Shown: positions 17,607-26,685, counted from the first letter of the stretch. The stretch: DNA of 64,000 nucleotides from Acrocarpospora pleiomorpha (GCF_009687885.1 NZ_BLAF01000025.1:55496-119495); one strand, 5' to 3'. A program made the numbers and translations. Notes: generated by a model not told the origin, from the letters alone.

Positions 17607-18131
17607 GTGCTCAGGGTGTTGGGGGTCGATCCCGGGCTGACCCGGTGCGGGCTCGGCGCCGTCGAAGGACGGCCGGGCACGCCGCTCAGCCTGGTGGCCG
17701 TCGGCGTGGTGCGCACCCCCGCCGACGACGACATCGGCGCCCGGCTGGTCGCCGTCGAGACCGGGATCGAACGGTGGCTCGACGACGTGCGGCCGGACGC
17801 GGTCGCGGTCGAGCGGGTCTTCGCCCAGCACAACGTGCGCACCGTGATGGGCACCGCGCAGGCCGCCGCCGTGGCCGTCCTCTGCGCGGCCAGACGCGGG
17901 CTTCCGGTCGCGCTGCACACCCCGTCCGAGGTCAAGGCCGCCATCACCGGCAGCGGCACCGCCGACAAGAAGCAGGTCGGCCTGATGGTGACCCGGCTGC
18001 TCCGGCTCGACGCGATGCCCAAACCGGCCGACGCCGCCGACGCCCTCGCCCTGGCCATCTGCCACCTCTGGCGCGGCGCGGCCCAGAACCGCCTCGCCGA
18101 CGCCCTCGCCCGAGCGAAGGGGAAGCCGTGA
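17607..18131 (+). CDS. ruvC: Holliday junction resolvase RuvC
   Basis: Endonuclease that cuts Holliday junctions during recombination, acting with RuvAB. 174 residues from GTG 17607 with an SD-like GGAGTGGGGG upstream. RNase H-fold acidic residues are visible: Asp in LGVDPGLTRCG, Glu in VAVERVFAQHN, and the C-terminal pair in ADAADALALA. Its stop overlaps the ruvA start (GTGA). Confidence 0.96.
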   Translation: MLRVLGVDPGLTRCGLGAVEGRPGTPLSLVAVGVVRTPADDDIGARLVAVETGIERWLDDVRPDAVAVERVFAQHNVRTVMGTAQAAAVAVLCAARRGLPVALHTPSEVKAAITGSGTADKKQVGLMVTRLLRLDAMPKPADAADALALAICHLWRGAAQNRLADALARAKGKP

Positions 18132-18745
18132 TCGCATCCGTCTCCGGCCGGGTCACCGCCCTCGCCCCGGACTCCGCCGTCGTCGAGGTCGGCGGCGTCG
18201 GCATCCTCGTCCACTGCACGCCAGGCACCCTGGGCACCCTCCGCACCGGCGAGCCCGCCCGCCTGTTCACCTCGCTGGTGGTCCGCGAGGAATCCCTGAC
18301 GCTGTACGGCTTCGCCTCCGCCGACGAGCGCGTGGTCTTCGAGATGCTGCAGACCGCCAGCGGCGTCGGCCCCCGGATCGCGCTGGCCATGCTGGCCGTG
18401 CACACGCCGAACGCGCTCCGCATGGCGGTGGCCGCGGCCGACCTCAAAGCGCTCACCATGGTGCCCGGCATCGGCCAGAAGGGCGCCCAGCGCATCGTGC
18501 TGGAACTCAAGGACAAGCTCGGCACCCCGGAGGAGGCGGTCAACACCGCCATCAACGGGGGGCGGCGCGCGCCCTGGCGGGAGCAGGTGCACTCCGGCCT
18601 GATCGGGCTGGGCTACTCCACCAGGGACGCGGACGAGGCGGTGGCCGCCGTCACCCCGGAAGCCGACCTGGAGACCGCGGCCGGGCGCGCCCCGCAGGTC
18701 GCCGTGCTGCTAAAAGCCGCCCTGAGATCGCTGAGCGTTCGGTGA
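18128..18745 (+). CDS. ruvA: Holliday junction branch migration protein RuvA
   Basis: 205-residue junction-binding subunit that loads RuvB. GTG 18128 overlaps ruvC. N-terminal OB fold (MIASVSGRV...FTSLVVREESLTLYGF), two helix-hairpin-helix motifs (TASGVGPRIALAML at about 75-90 and VPGIGQKGAQRIVLELKDK at about 112-130), a short linker, and domain III (SGLIGLGYSTRDADEAV) that contacts RuvB. The gap to ruvB is 64 bp, so ruvB may have extra regulation. Confidence 0.96.
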   Translation: MIASVSGRVTALAPDSAVVEVGGVGILVHCTPGTLGTLRTGEPARLFTSLVVREESLTLYGFASADERVVFEMLQTASGVGPRIALAMLAVHTPNALRMAVAAADLKALTMVPGIGQKGAQRIVLELKDKLGTPEEAVNTAINGGRRAPWREQVHSGLIGLGYSTRDADEAVAAVTPEADLETAAGRAPQVAVLLKAALRSLSVR

Positions 18746-18809
18746 CCGGCCGGCGTGGGGTGGCTGCCCGGGGGTTCGGCGTTGTGAATCTTTCAGGCAG
18801 GGGGCGGTC

Positions 18810-19859
18810 GTGAGTTTCGATCGGGAGCTCGTCTCGCCCGACGCCGAAGGCGACGAGCGGGTCATCGAGGCCGCCCTGCGCCCCAAACGGCTGGGCGAGT
18901 TCATCGGCCAGGCGCGGGTGCGGGAACAGCTGTCGCTGGTGCTGCAGAGCGCGCTGCTGCGGGCCAGGCCGCCGGACCACGTGCTGATGAGCGGCCCGCC
19001 CGGCCTGGGCAAGACCACCCTGGCGATGATCATCGCGGCCGAGCTGGGCGCCCCGCTCCGGGTCACCTCGGGCCCCGCGCTGGAACGCGCGGGCGACCTG
19101 GCCGCCATCCTGTCCACCCTCAGCGACGGCGAAGTGCTCTTCATCGACGAGATCCACCGGATGGCCCGCCCCGCCGAGGAGATGTTGTACCTCGCGATGG
19201 AGGACTTCCGCGTCGACATCGTCGTCGGCAAGGGCCCGGGCGCCACCGCCATCCCGCTCGACATCGCGCCGTTCACCCTGGTCGGCGCCACCACCAGGGC
19301 CGGGCTGCTGCCCGCGCCGCTGCGCGACCGCTTCGGCTTCACCGCCCACATGGACTTCTACGAGCGGGACGAGCTGGAGCAGGTGCTGCGCCGCTCGGCC
19401 CGGCTGCTCTCGGTGGACCTGCCCGGCGAGGCCGCCGAGGAGATCGCCGGCCGCTCCCGGGGCACCCCGCGCATCGCCAACCGGCTGCTCCGCCGGGTCC
19501 GCGACTTCTCCGACGTCCGCGCCGAGGGCCTGATCACCCGGGAGATCGCCTCCGCCGCGCTCAATCTTTACGAAGTCGACGCCGAAGGCCTGGACCGCCT
19601 CGACCGCGCCGTCCTCACCGCGCTGCTGCGCCGCTTCGGCGGCGGCCCGGTCGGCCTGTCCACCCTGGCCGTCGCGGTGGGGGAGGAGCCGGAGACCGTC
19701 GAGGTCGTGGCCGAACCCTTCCTGGTCCGGCAGGGTCTGCTGGCCCGCACGCCCCGGGGCCGGGTGGCGACCGCCGCCGCGTGGACCCATTTCGGGCTCG
19801 TGCCGCCCCCGGGCGCGTTCGGCGCCCTCGACGCGTTCGGGGCCGCCGATGAGGAGTAG
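18810..19859 (+). CDS. ruvB: Holliday junction branch migration helicase RuvB
   Basis: Hexameric AAA+ motor driving branch migration. 349 residues from GTG 18810. Walker A SGPPGLGKTTL, Walker B LFIDEIHRM, sensor 1 LVGATTRAGLL, arginine finger LRDRFG, sensor 2 GTPRIANRLLRRVRD, then the C-terminal winged helix (GGPVGLSTLAVAVGEEPETVEVV). Third gene of ruvCAB. A 305-bp intergenic region follows. Confidence 0.97.
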   Translation: MSFDRELVSPDAEGDERVIEAALRPKRLGEFIGQARVREQLSLVLQSALLRARPPDHVLMSGPPGLGKTTLAMIIAAELGAPLRVTSGPALERAGDLAAILSTLSDGEVLFIDEIHRMARPAEEMLYLAMEDFRVDIVVGKGPGATAIPLDIAPFTLVGATTRAGLLPAPLRDRFGFTAHMDFYERDELEQVLRRSARLLSVDLPGEAAEEIAGRSRGTPRIANRLLRRVRDFSDVRAEGLITREIASAALNLYEVDAEGLDRLDRAVLTALLRRFGGGPVGLSTLAVAVGEEPETVEVVAEPFLVRQGLLARTPRGRVATAAAWTHFGLVPPPGAFGALDAFGAADEE

Positions 19860-20164
19860 TTTCCGCGTTCCTGACCGGGCATGGGGGCTCGCTGTGGGCG
19901 AAAGGCGTACACGGATGCCTTAGGGTGTGCTACGGATCACAGATCGGTTGCAAGGGCGTGAAAACCGGAACTTTCCCGCGCGCCTAAACGTGGGTTCGTT
20001 GCCGGGCTTCTCACCGCTCGCCTACACTGCGTGGCTTGGCTGGCTGTGTAGGCTGACGTGCTGAGCGGCACATTGGCGGCACTCAGCGGCCTGGCCCGGG
20101 CAGGCGTACACCTGTGTGACCTCCGGCGCGTTAGGCCGGTCATCTCGTACCGAAGGAGAGCCCC
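19860..20164 (+). promoter_or_regulatory. 305-bp intergenic region with probable yajC-secDF promoter
   Basis: No coding potential was seen. TTGCCG (19999-20004) and TACACT (20023-20028) with an 18-bp spacer look like a housekeeping promoter, placing the start at about 20035 and giving a leader of about 130 bases. The yajC GTG has SD GAAGGAGA at 20153-20160. No long hairpin terminator was found after ruvB. Confidence 0.5.
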
Positions 20165-20536
20165 GTGGAAGGGCTTGCGCAGTTCCTCCCGATCATCCTG
20201 TTGATCGTGGTGTTCTACTTTCTGCTCATCCGTCCGCAGCGTAAGCGGCAGCAGGAGCAGGTCGCGATGCAGAACTCCCTCACGGTGGGCTCTCGCGTCA
20301 TGACGACGACCGGTCTGTTCGCCACCGTGGTCGGTTTTATGGACGACGACGTGCTGCTGGAGATCGCGCCCGGCGTGGAGACGCGCTGGATCAAGGCCGC
20401 CATCGGCCGCGTGATCACCTCGGGGGAGGAGACGGAGGACCCCGATGAGGTGGACGCCGAGGACGCCGAGGACGCGGATGAGGAAACGGTGGTAGATACC
20501 CCTGAGAAGGGGGATCAGAGTACCAAGAAGTCCTGA
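20165..20536 (+). CDS. yajC: preprotein translocase subunit YajC
   Basis: 123-residue membrane protein of the SecDF-YajC complex. One N-terminal helix (QFLPIILLIVVFYFLLIRP), the family motif RPQRKRQQEQ, then a small cytoplasmic domain (VGSRVMTTTGLFATVV...LEIAPGVETRWIKAAIG) and a very acidic tail from about residue 90. GTG start with a strong SD. First gene of yajC-secD-secF. Confidence 0.95.
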   Translation: MEGLAQFLPIILLIVVFYFLLIRPQRKRQQEQVAMQNSLTVGSRVMTTTGLFATVVGFMDDDVLLEIAPGVETRWIKAAIGRVITSGEETEDPDEVDAEDAEDADEETVVDTPEKGDQSTKKS

Positions 20537-20578
20537 CTCACCTCATTGAAGACCCCTTGACCGAAAGACTGACCACCA

Positions 20579-22315
20579 GTGGCCCCACCGACAAGTAGCC
20601 AGATCAAGCCCGGACGTACGCTCCTGGTGCTGCTGGCGATCATCCTCGCCATGGGCGCGGCGACGATCCTGCAGAAGGCGTTCATTCCGAAGTTCGGCCT
20701 GGACCTGGCCGGCGGCACGACGGTGACCCTGTCACCGGAGACGCTGGACAAGAAGGCGCCGCCGGAGGAGAGCCTCAACCGGGCCGTCAACATCATCCGC
20801 GACCGCGTCAACGGCACCGGCATCTCCGACGCCCAGGTCGCCAAATCCGGCAGCAACATTCTGATCCAGATCCCTGGGGCCGGTCAGGAACAGGCGCAGA
20901 AGCTGGTGACCACCGCCGAACTCCGGTTCCGCCAGGTGCTGGCCATCGGCCCCGCCCAGGACACGCCCGCGCCGCTGCCCAGCGCCGCTCCCAGCGGATC
21001 CCCGGCGGCCACTCCCGCCGGCTCCGCGCCCGCCGCTTCGTCCGAGCCGTCCGCGAGCGCCAGCCCGGCGGGCCGTGCCCTCTCCAAGGCGCTCACCGCG
21101 CCGTCGCCGAGCGGGACCGCCCAGCCCGAGCCCAACACGTCGGCCAGCCCGGGCGCGAGCACAGAGCCGTCAGCGCTGCCGACGAGCAGGGCCACCACCC
21201 CGCCCGCGGACGACCCGCTGGCCGGGCAGGACCTGAGCGGCATCGACCCGGCCGTGCTCCAGCAGTTCAAGGACCTGAAGTGCTCGGCCACCAACTTCGG
21301 CCAGGGCCAGCAGGACGACCCGGACAAGCAGTACGCGGCGTGTGACACCAGCGGCCAGATCAAGTACATCCTGGACAAGGCCGCGGTCCGGGGCACCGAG
21401 CTCGCGGACGCCTCCGCGGGCACCGACCCGACCACCGGCGAGTGGATCGTCCAGGTCGACTTCAAGAGCGCGGGCGCCACCCAGTTCGCCGACGTCACCC
21501 GCCGGATCACCACGCTGCCGCAGCCGCGCAACCAGCTGGCCACGGTGCTGGACGGCGCGGTCATCGTCGCGCCGACCATCAACGAGGCGATCCCCGGCGG
21601 CCGGGCCCGCATCTCCGGCGGCTTCACCCAGGTGACCGCCAGCGACCTGGCCGACCAGCTCAAGTACGGCGCGCTGCCGCTCAAGTTCGTCACCAGTTCG
21701 GTCGTGTCGGTCTCCTCGACGCTCGGCGCCGACCAGCTGCGCGGCGGCCTGATCTCGGGCGCCATCGGCCTCGCGATCGTCATGCTGTACCTGCTGCTGT
21801 ACTACCGCGGCCTCGGCGCCGTCGGCATCGCCAGCCTCGGCGTCGCCACGATCGTGACCTACCTGTCGGTCGCCGTGCTGAGCGAGAACGCGGGCTTCCG
21901 CCTGTCGCTCCCGCACATCATCGGCCTGGTGGTCTCGATCGGCATCACCGCCGACTCCTTCATCGTCTTCTTCGAACGCATGCGAGACGAGATGAAGGAG
22001 GGCCGCCGCTCGATGCGGGCCGCGGTCGAGGTGGCCTGGCGGCGGGCCCGCCGGACCATCCTGGTGGCCGACGCGGTCATGTTCATCGCCGCCGTGGTGC
22101 TCTACTTCCTGGCCGTCGGCGACGTGGCGGGCTTCGCGTTCGCGATGGGCCTCACCACGGTCATCGACGTCGTGGTGGTGTTCCTGTTCACCAAGCCGCT
22201 GATGTCCCTGGTGGCGCGCACCAAGTTCTTCTCCAAGGGCCACAAGCTGTCCGGCCTCGACGCCGAACGCATGGCCCGCGCCGAGACCTCATCCCAGACC
22301 ATGCAGGAGGCATGA
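20579..22315 (+). CDS. secD: protein translocase subunit SecD
   Basis: Proton-motive-force-driven Sec accessory protein; six-helix RND-like membrane protein with a large extracytoplasmic P1 domain. 578 residues from GTG 20579. N-terminal helix, DLAGGTTVTL motif near residue 43, then an Ala/Pro/Ser-rich low-complexity insert (about residues 122-220) inside the P1 domain, then the P1 remainder and the helical block with GLVVSIGITADSFIVFFERMRDE. The insert is an actinobacterial-type expansion, probably disordered outside the membrane. Overlaps secF. Confidence 0.95.
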   Translation: MAPPTSSQIKPGRTLLVLLAIILAMGAATILQKAFIPKFGLDLAGGTTVTLSPETLDKKAPPEESLNRAVNIIRDRVNGTGISDAQVAKSGSNILIQIPGAGQEQAQKLVTTAELRFRQVLAIGPAQDTPAPLPSAAPSGSPAATPAGSAPAASSEPSASASPAGRALSKALTAPSPSGTAQPEPNTSASPGASTEPSALPTSRATTPPADDPLAGQDLSGIDPAVLQQFKDLKCSATNFGQGQQDDPDKQYAACDTSGQIKYILDKAAVRGTELADASAGTDPTTGEWIVQVDFKSAGATQFADVTRRITTLPQPRNQLATVLDGAVIVAPTINEAIPGGRARISGGFTQVTASDLADQLKYGALPLKFVTSSVVSVSSTLGADQLRGGLISGAIGLAIVMLYLLLYYRGLGAVGIASLGVATIVTYLSVAVLSENAGFRLSLPHIIGLVVSIGITADSFIVFFERMRDEMKEGRRSMRAAVEVAWRRARRTILVADAVMFIAAVVLYFLAVGDVAGFAFAMGLTTVIDVVVVFLFTKPLMSLVARTKFFSKGHKLSGLDAERMARAETSSQTMQEA

Positions 22316-23358
22316 TGCCGGGCGTCATCGGCCGCCTCTACCGCGGCGACATCAACATCGACTTCGTCGGCAAGCGCAAGCTCTGGTACGGCCTCTCGGC
22401 CTTCCTGCTCGTCGTGTCCATCGTCGGCCTGATCGTCAGGGGCGGCCTCAACCTGGGCGTGGAGTTCCGGGGCGGCTCGGTCTTCGACTTCGCCAGGACG
22501 CCGAACTCGACGGTGGAGACGGTCCGCGCCACCATGAGCGACGCGGGCGTGCACCAGATCATCGTCCAGGAGGCGGGCACCGCCAACTGGCGGGTCACCA
22601 CCGAGAGCCTGTCCACGACCCAGGTGAGTCAGGTCCAGCAGGCCGTCGCCGACGAGTACGGGATCTCGAAGAGCCAGGTCAGCTCGCAGGTGATCGGCGC
22701 GACCTGGGGCGGTGAGGTCTCCGAGAAGGCGGTCATCGGACTGATCGTGTTCATGGTCGCGATCATGCTGTACCTGACCATCGCGTTCGAGTGGCAGATG
22801 GCCCTGGCGGCCATCGTGGCCCTCGTGCACGACCTGGTGATCACCGCGGGTGTGTACGCGTGGTCGAACTTCGAGGTGACCCCGGCGACCATGCTGGGCT
22901 TCCTCACGATCCTCGGCTACTCGCTGTACGACGCGGTCGTGGTGTTCGACATGATCAAGGAGGTGACCGGGAAGCTGGGCACGTCGGCGAAGATGACCTA
23001 CACGCAGGCGGCCAACAACGCCCTCAGTCACACCCTGATCCGGTCGCTGAACACCTCGCTGGTCGCGATCCTGCCGGTGGCGGCGATCCTGTTCATCGGC
23101 ACCACGCTGCTCGGCGCGGGCACGCTGAAGGACCTGTCGCTGGCGCTGTTCGTGGGAATGCTGGTCGGCACCTACTCCTCGATCTGCGTGGCGACCCCGA
23201 TCCTGGTGTCGCTCAAGGAGCGGGAGCCGCAGTGGCAGGCCCTGGCCCGCCGGGTCGCCCAGCGCGAGGCGTCCGAGGCCAAGCAGGCCACTTCCAAGAC
23301 CACCGCGAAGGCCAAGACGGAGCCGGTCGGCGCCGCCAAGGCCAAGCCCAAGAAGTAA
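22315..23358 (+). CDS. secF: protein translocase subunit SecF
   Basis: 347-residue partner of SecD with six helices. Two adjacent ATG codons (22312, 22315) are in frame; the second is preferred because SD GGAGG then lies four bases away. Motifs include GVEFRGGSVFDF, TPATMLGFLTILGYSLYDAVVVFDMIKE and a basic Lys/Ala-rich C-terminal tail from about residue 315. Followed by a strong hairpin (23372-23405). Confidence 0.95.
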   Translation: MPGVIGRLYRGDINIDFVGKRKLWYGLSAFLLVVSIVGLIVRGGLNLGVEFRGGSVFDFARTPNSTVETVRATMSDAGVHQIIVQEAGTANWRVTTESLSTTQVSQVQQAVADEYGISKSQVSSQVIGATWGGEVSEKAVIGLIVFMVAIMLYLTIAFEWQMALAAIVALVHDLVITAGVYAWSNFEVTPATMLGFLTILGYSLYDAVVVFDMIKEVTGKLGTSAKMTYTQAANNALSHTLIRSLNTSLVAILPVAAILFIGTTLLGAGTLKDLSLALFVGMLVGTYSSICVATPILVSLKEREPQWQALARRVAQREASEAKQATSKTTAKAKTEPVGAAKAKPKK

Positions 23359-23371
23359 GTTCCGCTCGCTC

Positions 23372-23405
23372 GCACCCCGCGATCCCACCAGGGAACGCGG
23401 GGTGC
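23372..23405 (+). terminator. hairpin terminator after secF
   Basis: Perfect 10-bp stem GCACCCCGCG/CGCGGGGTGC with a 14-base loop, 14 bases after the secF stop. No long U-tract. It probably separates yajC-secDF from apt. Confidence 0.65.
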
Positions 23406-23430
23406 GCCGCGTTTAAGGCGTGCTGTGTCT

Positions 23431-23539
23431 ATGGCCGCCCCTCCGGCACGACGGCTTGGCCGCGCCTGTGTCTTCCCTCGTCACTCCGGGCCGCTTCGCG
23501 ACCCTGCGTTCCTCAGTCCAGACACAGGCGCGGCCAAGC
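23431..23539 (-). repeat. interspersed repeat family 2, copy A
   Basis: Element with perfect 20-bp terminal inverted repeats: GCTTGGCCGCGCCTGTGTCT at 23454-23473 and its complement at 23520-23539, enclosing 46 bases. A side segment at 23431-23453 corresponds to the hairpin tail of copies B and C. Relative to those copies it is inverted. It ends directly at the apt -10 box, so it lies where the apt -35 region should be. Confidence 0.85.
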
Positions 23540-23545
23540 TAGGGT
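23540..23545 (+). promoter_or_regulatory. apt -10 box (TAGGGT), leaderless geometry
   Basis: TAGGGT ends six bases before the apt GTG at 23552, and there is no SD, so the message is probably leaderless. The box begins on the first base after repeat family 2 copy A; any -35 element (TCCAGA at 23517-23522 has the right spacing but poor match) lies inside the repeat. Confidence 0.5.
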
Positions 23546-23551
23546 AGGCGC

Positions 23552-24058
23552 GTGACCGATTGGATCTCACTGATCAGGGACATTCCCGACTATCCCAAGC
23601 CGGGCATCCTGTTCAAGGACATCACCCCGCTGCTGGCTGACCCGGCCGCCTTCACCAAGGTCGTCGACGGCCTGGCCGCCGGATACGCGTTCGACAAGGT
23701 GGTCGGCATCGAGGCGCGCGGCTTCATCCTGGCCGCCCCGGTCGCGATCCGCTGTGCCGCGGGTTTCGTCCCGGTGCGCAAGAAGGGCAAATTGCCTGCC
23801 GAGACGCTGGAGGCGTCCTACGATCTGGAGTACGGCTCCGCCACCATCGAGATCCACACCGACGCGCTCGGCCCCGGCGACCGGGTGCTGATCGTGGACG
23901 ACGTGCTCGCCACCGGCGGCACGGCGGCCGCGACCGTGGACCTGGTCCGGCGGACGGGAGCGCAGGTGGTCGCGGTCTCGTTCCTGATGGAGCTGTCCTT
24001 CCTCTCCGGCCGGGAGAGGCTGCCCGACCTGGACGTCCGGTCCCTGGTGACCGTCTGA
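23552..24058 (+). CDS. apt: adenine phosphoribosyltransferase
   Basis: 168-residue cytosolic purine-salvage enzyme making AMP from adenine and PRPP. GTG 23552. N-terminal DIPDYPKPGILFKDITPLLAD is characteristic; PRPP-binding loop VLIVDDVLATGGTAAAT lies at about residues 110-126. The apt gene commonly sits between secF and the (p)ppGpp enzyme in actinobacteria, as here. Confidence 0.96.
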   Translation: MTDWISLIRDIPDYPKPGILFKDITPLLADPAAFTKVVDGLAAGYAFDKVVGIEARGFILAAPVAIRCAAGFVPVRKKGKLPAETLEASYDLEYGSATIEIHTDALGPGDRVLIVDDVLATGGTAAATVDLVRRTGAQVVAVSFLMELSFLSGRERLPDLDVRSLVTV

Positions 24059-24082
24059 TCCCGAGCTCAGAGCCGCCACCGA

Positions 24083-24115
24083 TAGACTTGGGGCCTGGAC
24101 TCGACGTGTAAGGAG
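24083..24115 (+). promoter_or_regulatory. rsh -10 box and ribosome binding site
   Basis: TAGACT (24083-24088) resembles a -10 box, and AAGGAG (24110-24115) is a good SD six bases before the GTG at 24121 that sets the long N-terminal start. Confidence 0.45.
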
Positions 24116-24120
24116 TCTGT

Positions 24121-26574
24121 GTGCCCCGTGATGTGGTCGCCCCCGGCAGCGTGTCCTCCGTCGCGCCCGCGGAGCCCGCGCCGGCGGAACCGCGCGCGGC
24201 CGTGCCGGACAGAGGACCGGACAGAGCGCCGGACCGTGCGCAGGAACGAGCGCGGGAAAGTGCTCTTGGAAGTGAATCGCGCCCGCGTGACGTTGGAGTA
24301 GACGACGGGGAAAGGATCGGGGAGAAGACCGGCGACAAGCCCGCGCCGGCCGTGCGGCGCAGGCTCGCGCGGTTCGGGGGGCAGTGGGGGGCGATGAATC
24401 CGGTTCTGGAGCCTTTGTTCAAGACGGTGCGGGCCAGCCACCCCAAGGCCGACCTGCGCCTGATCGAGCGCGCCTACGACGTGGCCGCCTTCCACCACCG
24501 CGACCAGAAGCGCAAGAGCGGCGACCCGTACATCACCCATCCGCTGGCCGTGGCGACCATCCTGGCCGAGCTGGGCACCGACGACGAGACCCTGTGCGCC
24601 GCCCTGCTGCACGACACGGTGGAGGACACCGCGTACAGCCTGGACGAGCTGCGCGGCGACTTCGGCGAGAACATCGGGCTGCTGGTCGACGGCGTGACCA
24701 AGCTGGACAAGGTCAAGTTCGGCGACGCGGCGCAGGCCGAGACCGTGCGCAAGATGGTCGTGGCGATGTCCCGCGACATCCGGGTCCTGGTGATCAAGCT
24801 CGCCGACCGGCTGCACAACATGCGCACCATGCGCTACATGCCCGAGCACAAGCGGCAGCAGAAGTCCCGGGAGACCCTGGAGATCTTCGCGCCGCTGGCG
24901 CACCGGCTGGGCATGAACACCATCAAGTGGGAGCTGGAGGACCTCGCGTTCGCCATGCTCTACCCCAAGCGCTACGACGAGATCGCCAGGATGGTGTCCG
25001 AGCGGGCCCCGCGCCGCGACCTGTTCCTGCAGGAAGTGATCGAGAACGTCTCCGGCGACCTGCGCGAGTCCAAGATCAAGGCGGCCGTGAAGGGCCGCCC
25101 CAAGCACTACTACTCGATCTACCAGAAGATGATCGCCCGGGGCGTGGCCTTCGACGACATCTACGACCTGGTGGGCATCCGTGTCCTGGTGGACACGGTC
25201 CGCGACTGCTACGCCGCGCTCGGAACGATCCACGCGCGGTGGAACCCGGTGCCCGGCCGGTTCAAGGACTACATCGCGATGCCCAAGTTCAACATGTACC
25301 AGTCGCTGCACACGACGGTGATCGGCCCGGAGGGCAAGCCGGTCGAGCTCCAGATCCGCACCCGCGCCATGCACAACCGCGCGGAGTACGGCGTGGCCGC
25401 CCACTGGAAGTACAAGGAGGAGATGGTCACCTCCGGCCCGGCCAAGGTCAAAGAGGTCAACGACATGGCCTGGCTGCGGCAGCTGCTCGACTGGCAGAAG
25501 GAGACCTCCGACCCGGGCGAGTTCCTGGAGTCGCTCCGCTTCGACCTGTCGGTCTCGGAGGTGTTCGTCTTCACCCCGCGCGGCCAGGTGGTGGCCCTCC
25601 CCGACGGCGCCACCCCGGTCGACTTCGCCTACGCGGTGCACACCGAGGTCGGGCACCGATGTATCGGAGCCCGGGTGAACGGGCGGCTGGTGCCGCTGGA
25701 GTCCCGGCTCGGCAACGGCGACACGGTGGAGATCTTCACCTCCAAGTCGCCGGACGCGGGCCCGTCCCGGGACTGGCTGAAGTTCGTCAAGAGCGGCCGG
25801 GCCCGCAACAAGATCCGCCAGTGGTTCTCCAAGGAGCGCAGGGAGACCGCGATCGAGGCGGGCAAGGAGGCCATCGGCCGGGCCATGCGCAAGCAGGGCC
25901 TGCCGCTGCAGCGGCTGATGTCCGGGGAGGCGCTGCTGGCGCTGGCCCGGGATCTGCGCTACCCGGACGTCTCCGCGCTGTACGCGGCGGTCGGCGAGGG
26001 CCACATCGCGGCCCAGAGCGTCGTCCAGAAGCTCGTGCAGGCGCTGGGAGGCGTCGAGGGGGCAGAGGAGGACATCGCCGAGGCTTCGGTCGTCACGCGG
26101 CTCAAGGGGCGTCCCAGGGCCAATTCCAACGCGGGCGTCATCGTGGCCGGCGACCCGGACGTCTGGGTGCGCCTCTCCCGCTGCTGCACCCCCGTCCCCG
26201 GCGATGAGATCGTCGGCTTCGTGACCCGCGGCCACGGCGTCTCGGTGCACCGGGTGGACTGCGCCAACATCGGCCAGCTCCGCGAGCAGCCCGACCGCCT
26301 GGTCGAGGTCGCCTGGTCCCCGGGCGACGACTCGGTCTTCCTGGTCGCCATTCAGGTGGAGGCGTTGGACCGGCCCAGGCTGCTCTCCGACGTGACGAGG
26401 ACGCTCTCCGATCAGCACGTGAACATCCTGTCCGCGTCGGTGACCACGTCCAGGGACCGCGTCGCGGTCAGCAAGTTCACCTTCGAGATGGGCGACCCCA
26501 AACACCTCGGCCACGTCCTGAAGGCCGTCAGGACCATCCAGGGCGTCTACGACGTCTACCGAGTCACCTCATAA
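24121..26574 (+). CDS. rsh: bifunctional (p)ppGpp synthetase/hydrolase (RelA/SpoT family)
   Basis: Stringent-response enzyme, 817 residues. A disordered Pro/Arg/Asp-rich N-terminal extension of about 90 residues precedes the conserved part (an internal ATG at 24394 would remove it, but the upstream GTG has the better SD). The HD hydrolase site is intact (RSGDPY-like KSGDPYITHPL, HDTVED at 164-169, KLADRLHNMRT). The synthetase domain has GRPKHYYSIYQKM, YDLVGIRVLVD, FKDYIAMPKFNMYQSLHTTV and AEYGVAAHWKYKE. TGS (from VFVFTPRGQVVALP), a conserved-cysteine region (RLSRCCTPVPGDEIVGF) and a C-terminal ACT domain follow. Both activities are expected. Downstream there is an 11-bp direct repeat GTCACCTCATA (26563-26573 and 26589-26599). 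Confidence 0.96.
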   Translation: MPRDVVAPGSVSSVAPAEPAPAEPRAAVPDRGPDRAPDRAQERARESALGSESRPRDVGVDDGERIGEKTGDKPAPAVRRRLARFGGQWGAMNPVLEPLFKTVRASHPKADLRLIERAYDVAAFHHRDQKRKSGDPYITHPLAVATILAELGTDDETLCAALLHDTVEDTAYSLDELRGDFGENIGLLVDGVTKLDKVKFGDAAQAETVRKMVVAMSRDIRVLVIKLADRLHNMRTMRYMPEHKRQQKSRETLEIFAPLAHRLGMNTIKWELEDLAFAMLYPKRYDEIARMVSERAPRRDLFLQEVIENVSGDLRESKIKAAVKGRPKHYYSIYQKMIARGVAFDDIYDLVGIRVLVDTVRDCYAALGTIHARWNPVPGRFKDYIAMPKFNMYQSLHTTVIGPEGKPVELQIRTRAMHNRAEYGVAAHWKYKEEMVTSGPAKVKEVNDMAWLRQLLDWQKETSDPGEFLESLRFDLSVSEVFVFTPRGQVVALPDGATPVDFAYAVHTEVGHRCIGARVNGRLVPLESRLGNGDTVEIFTSKSPDAGPSRDWLKFVKSGRARNKIRQWFSKERRETAIEAGKEAIGRAMRKQGLPLQRLMSGEALLALARDLRYPDVSALYAAVGEGHIAAQSVVQKLVQALGGVEGAEEDIAEASVVTRLKGRPRANSNAGVIVAGDPDVWVRLSRCCTPVPGDEIVGFVTRGHGVSVHRVDCANIGQLREQPDRLVEVAWSPGDDSVFLVAIQVEALDRPRLLSDVTRTLSDQHVNILSASVTTSRDRVAVSKFTFEMGDPKHLGHVLKAVRTIQGVYDVYRVTS

Positions 26575-26604
26575 CGTCCCCTCCTAACGTCACCTCATAG
26601 CGAA

Positions 26605-26627
26605 GCCCTCGCACGATATGCGAGGGC
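26605..26627 (+). terminator. hairpin terminator after rsh
   Basis: Perfect 9-bp stem GCCCTCGCA/TGCGAGGGC with loop CGATA, 30 bases after the rsh stop. The convergent DUF349 gene ends at 26801; the gap 26575-26800 otherwise holds repeat family 2 copy B and, at 26638-26652, a short fragment resembling that family's end (GCTTGGCCGCCCTGT). Confidence 0.65.
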
Positions 26628-26685
26628 CCTGCTAATGGCTTGGCCGCCCTGTGGTCAACCGCCGCGCCTTAATTCGTATGTCCCG

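Noticed and set aside
14417..18592. A 1391-codon open frame on the minus strand antisense to pdxS through ruvA
   Set aside because: It lies opposite six well-supported plus-strand genes, has His/Gly/Arg-rich composition typical of antisense frames in GC-rich DNA, and shows no recognisable motif.
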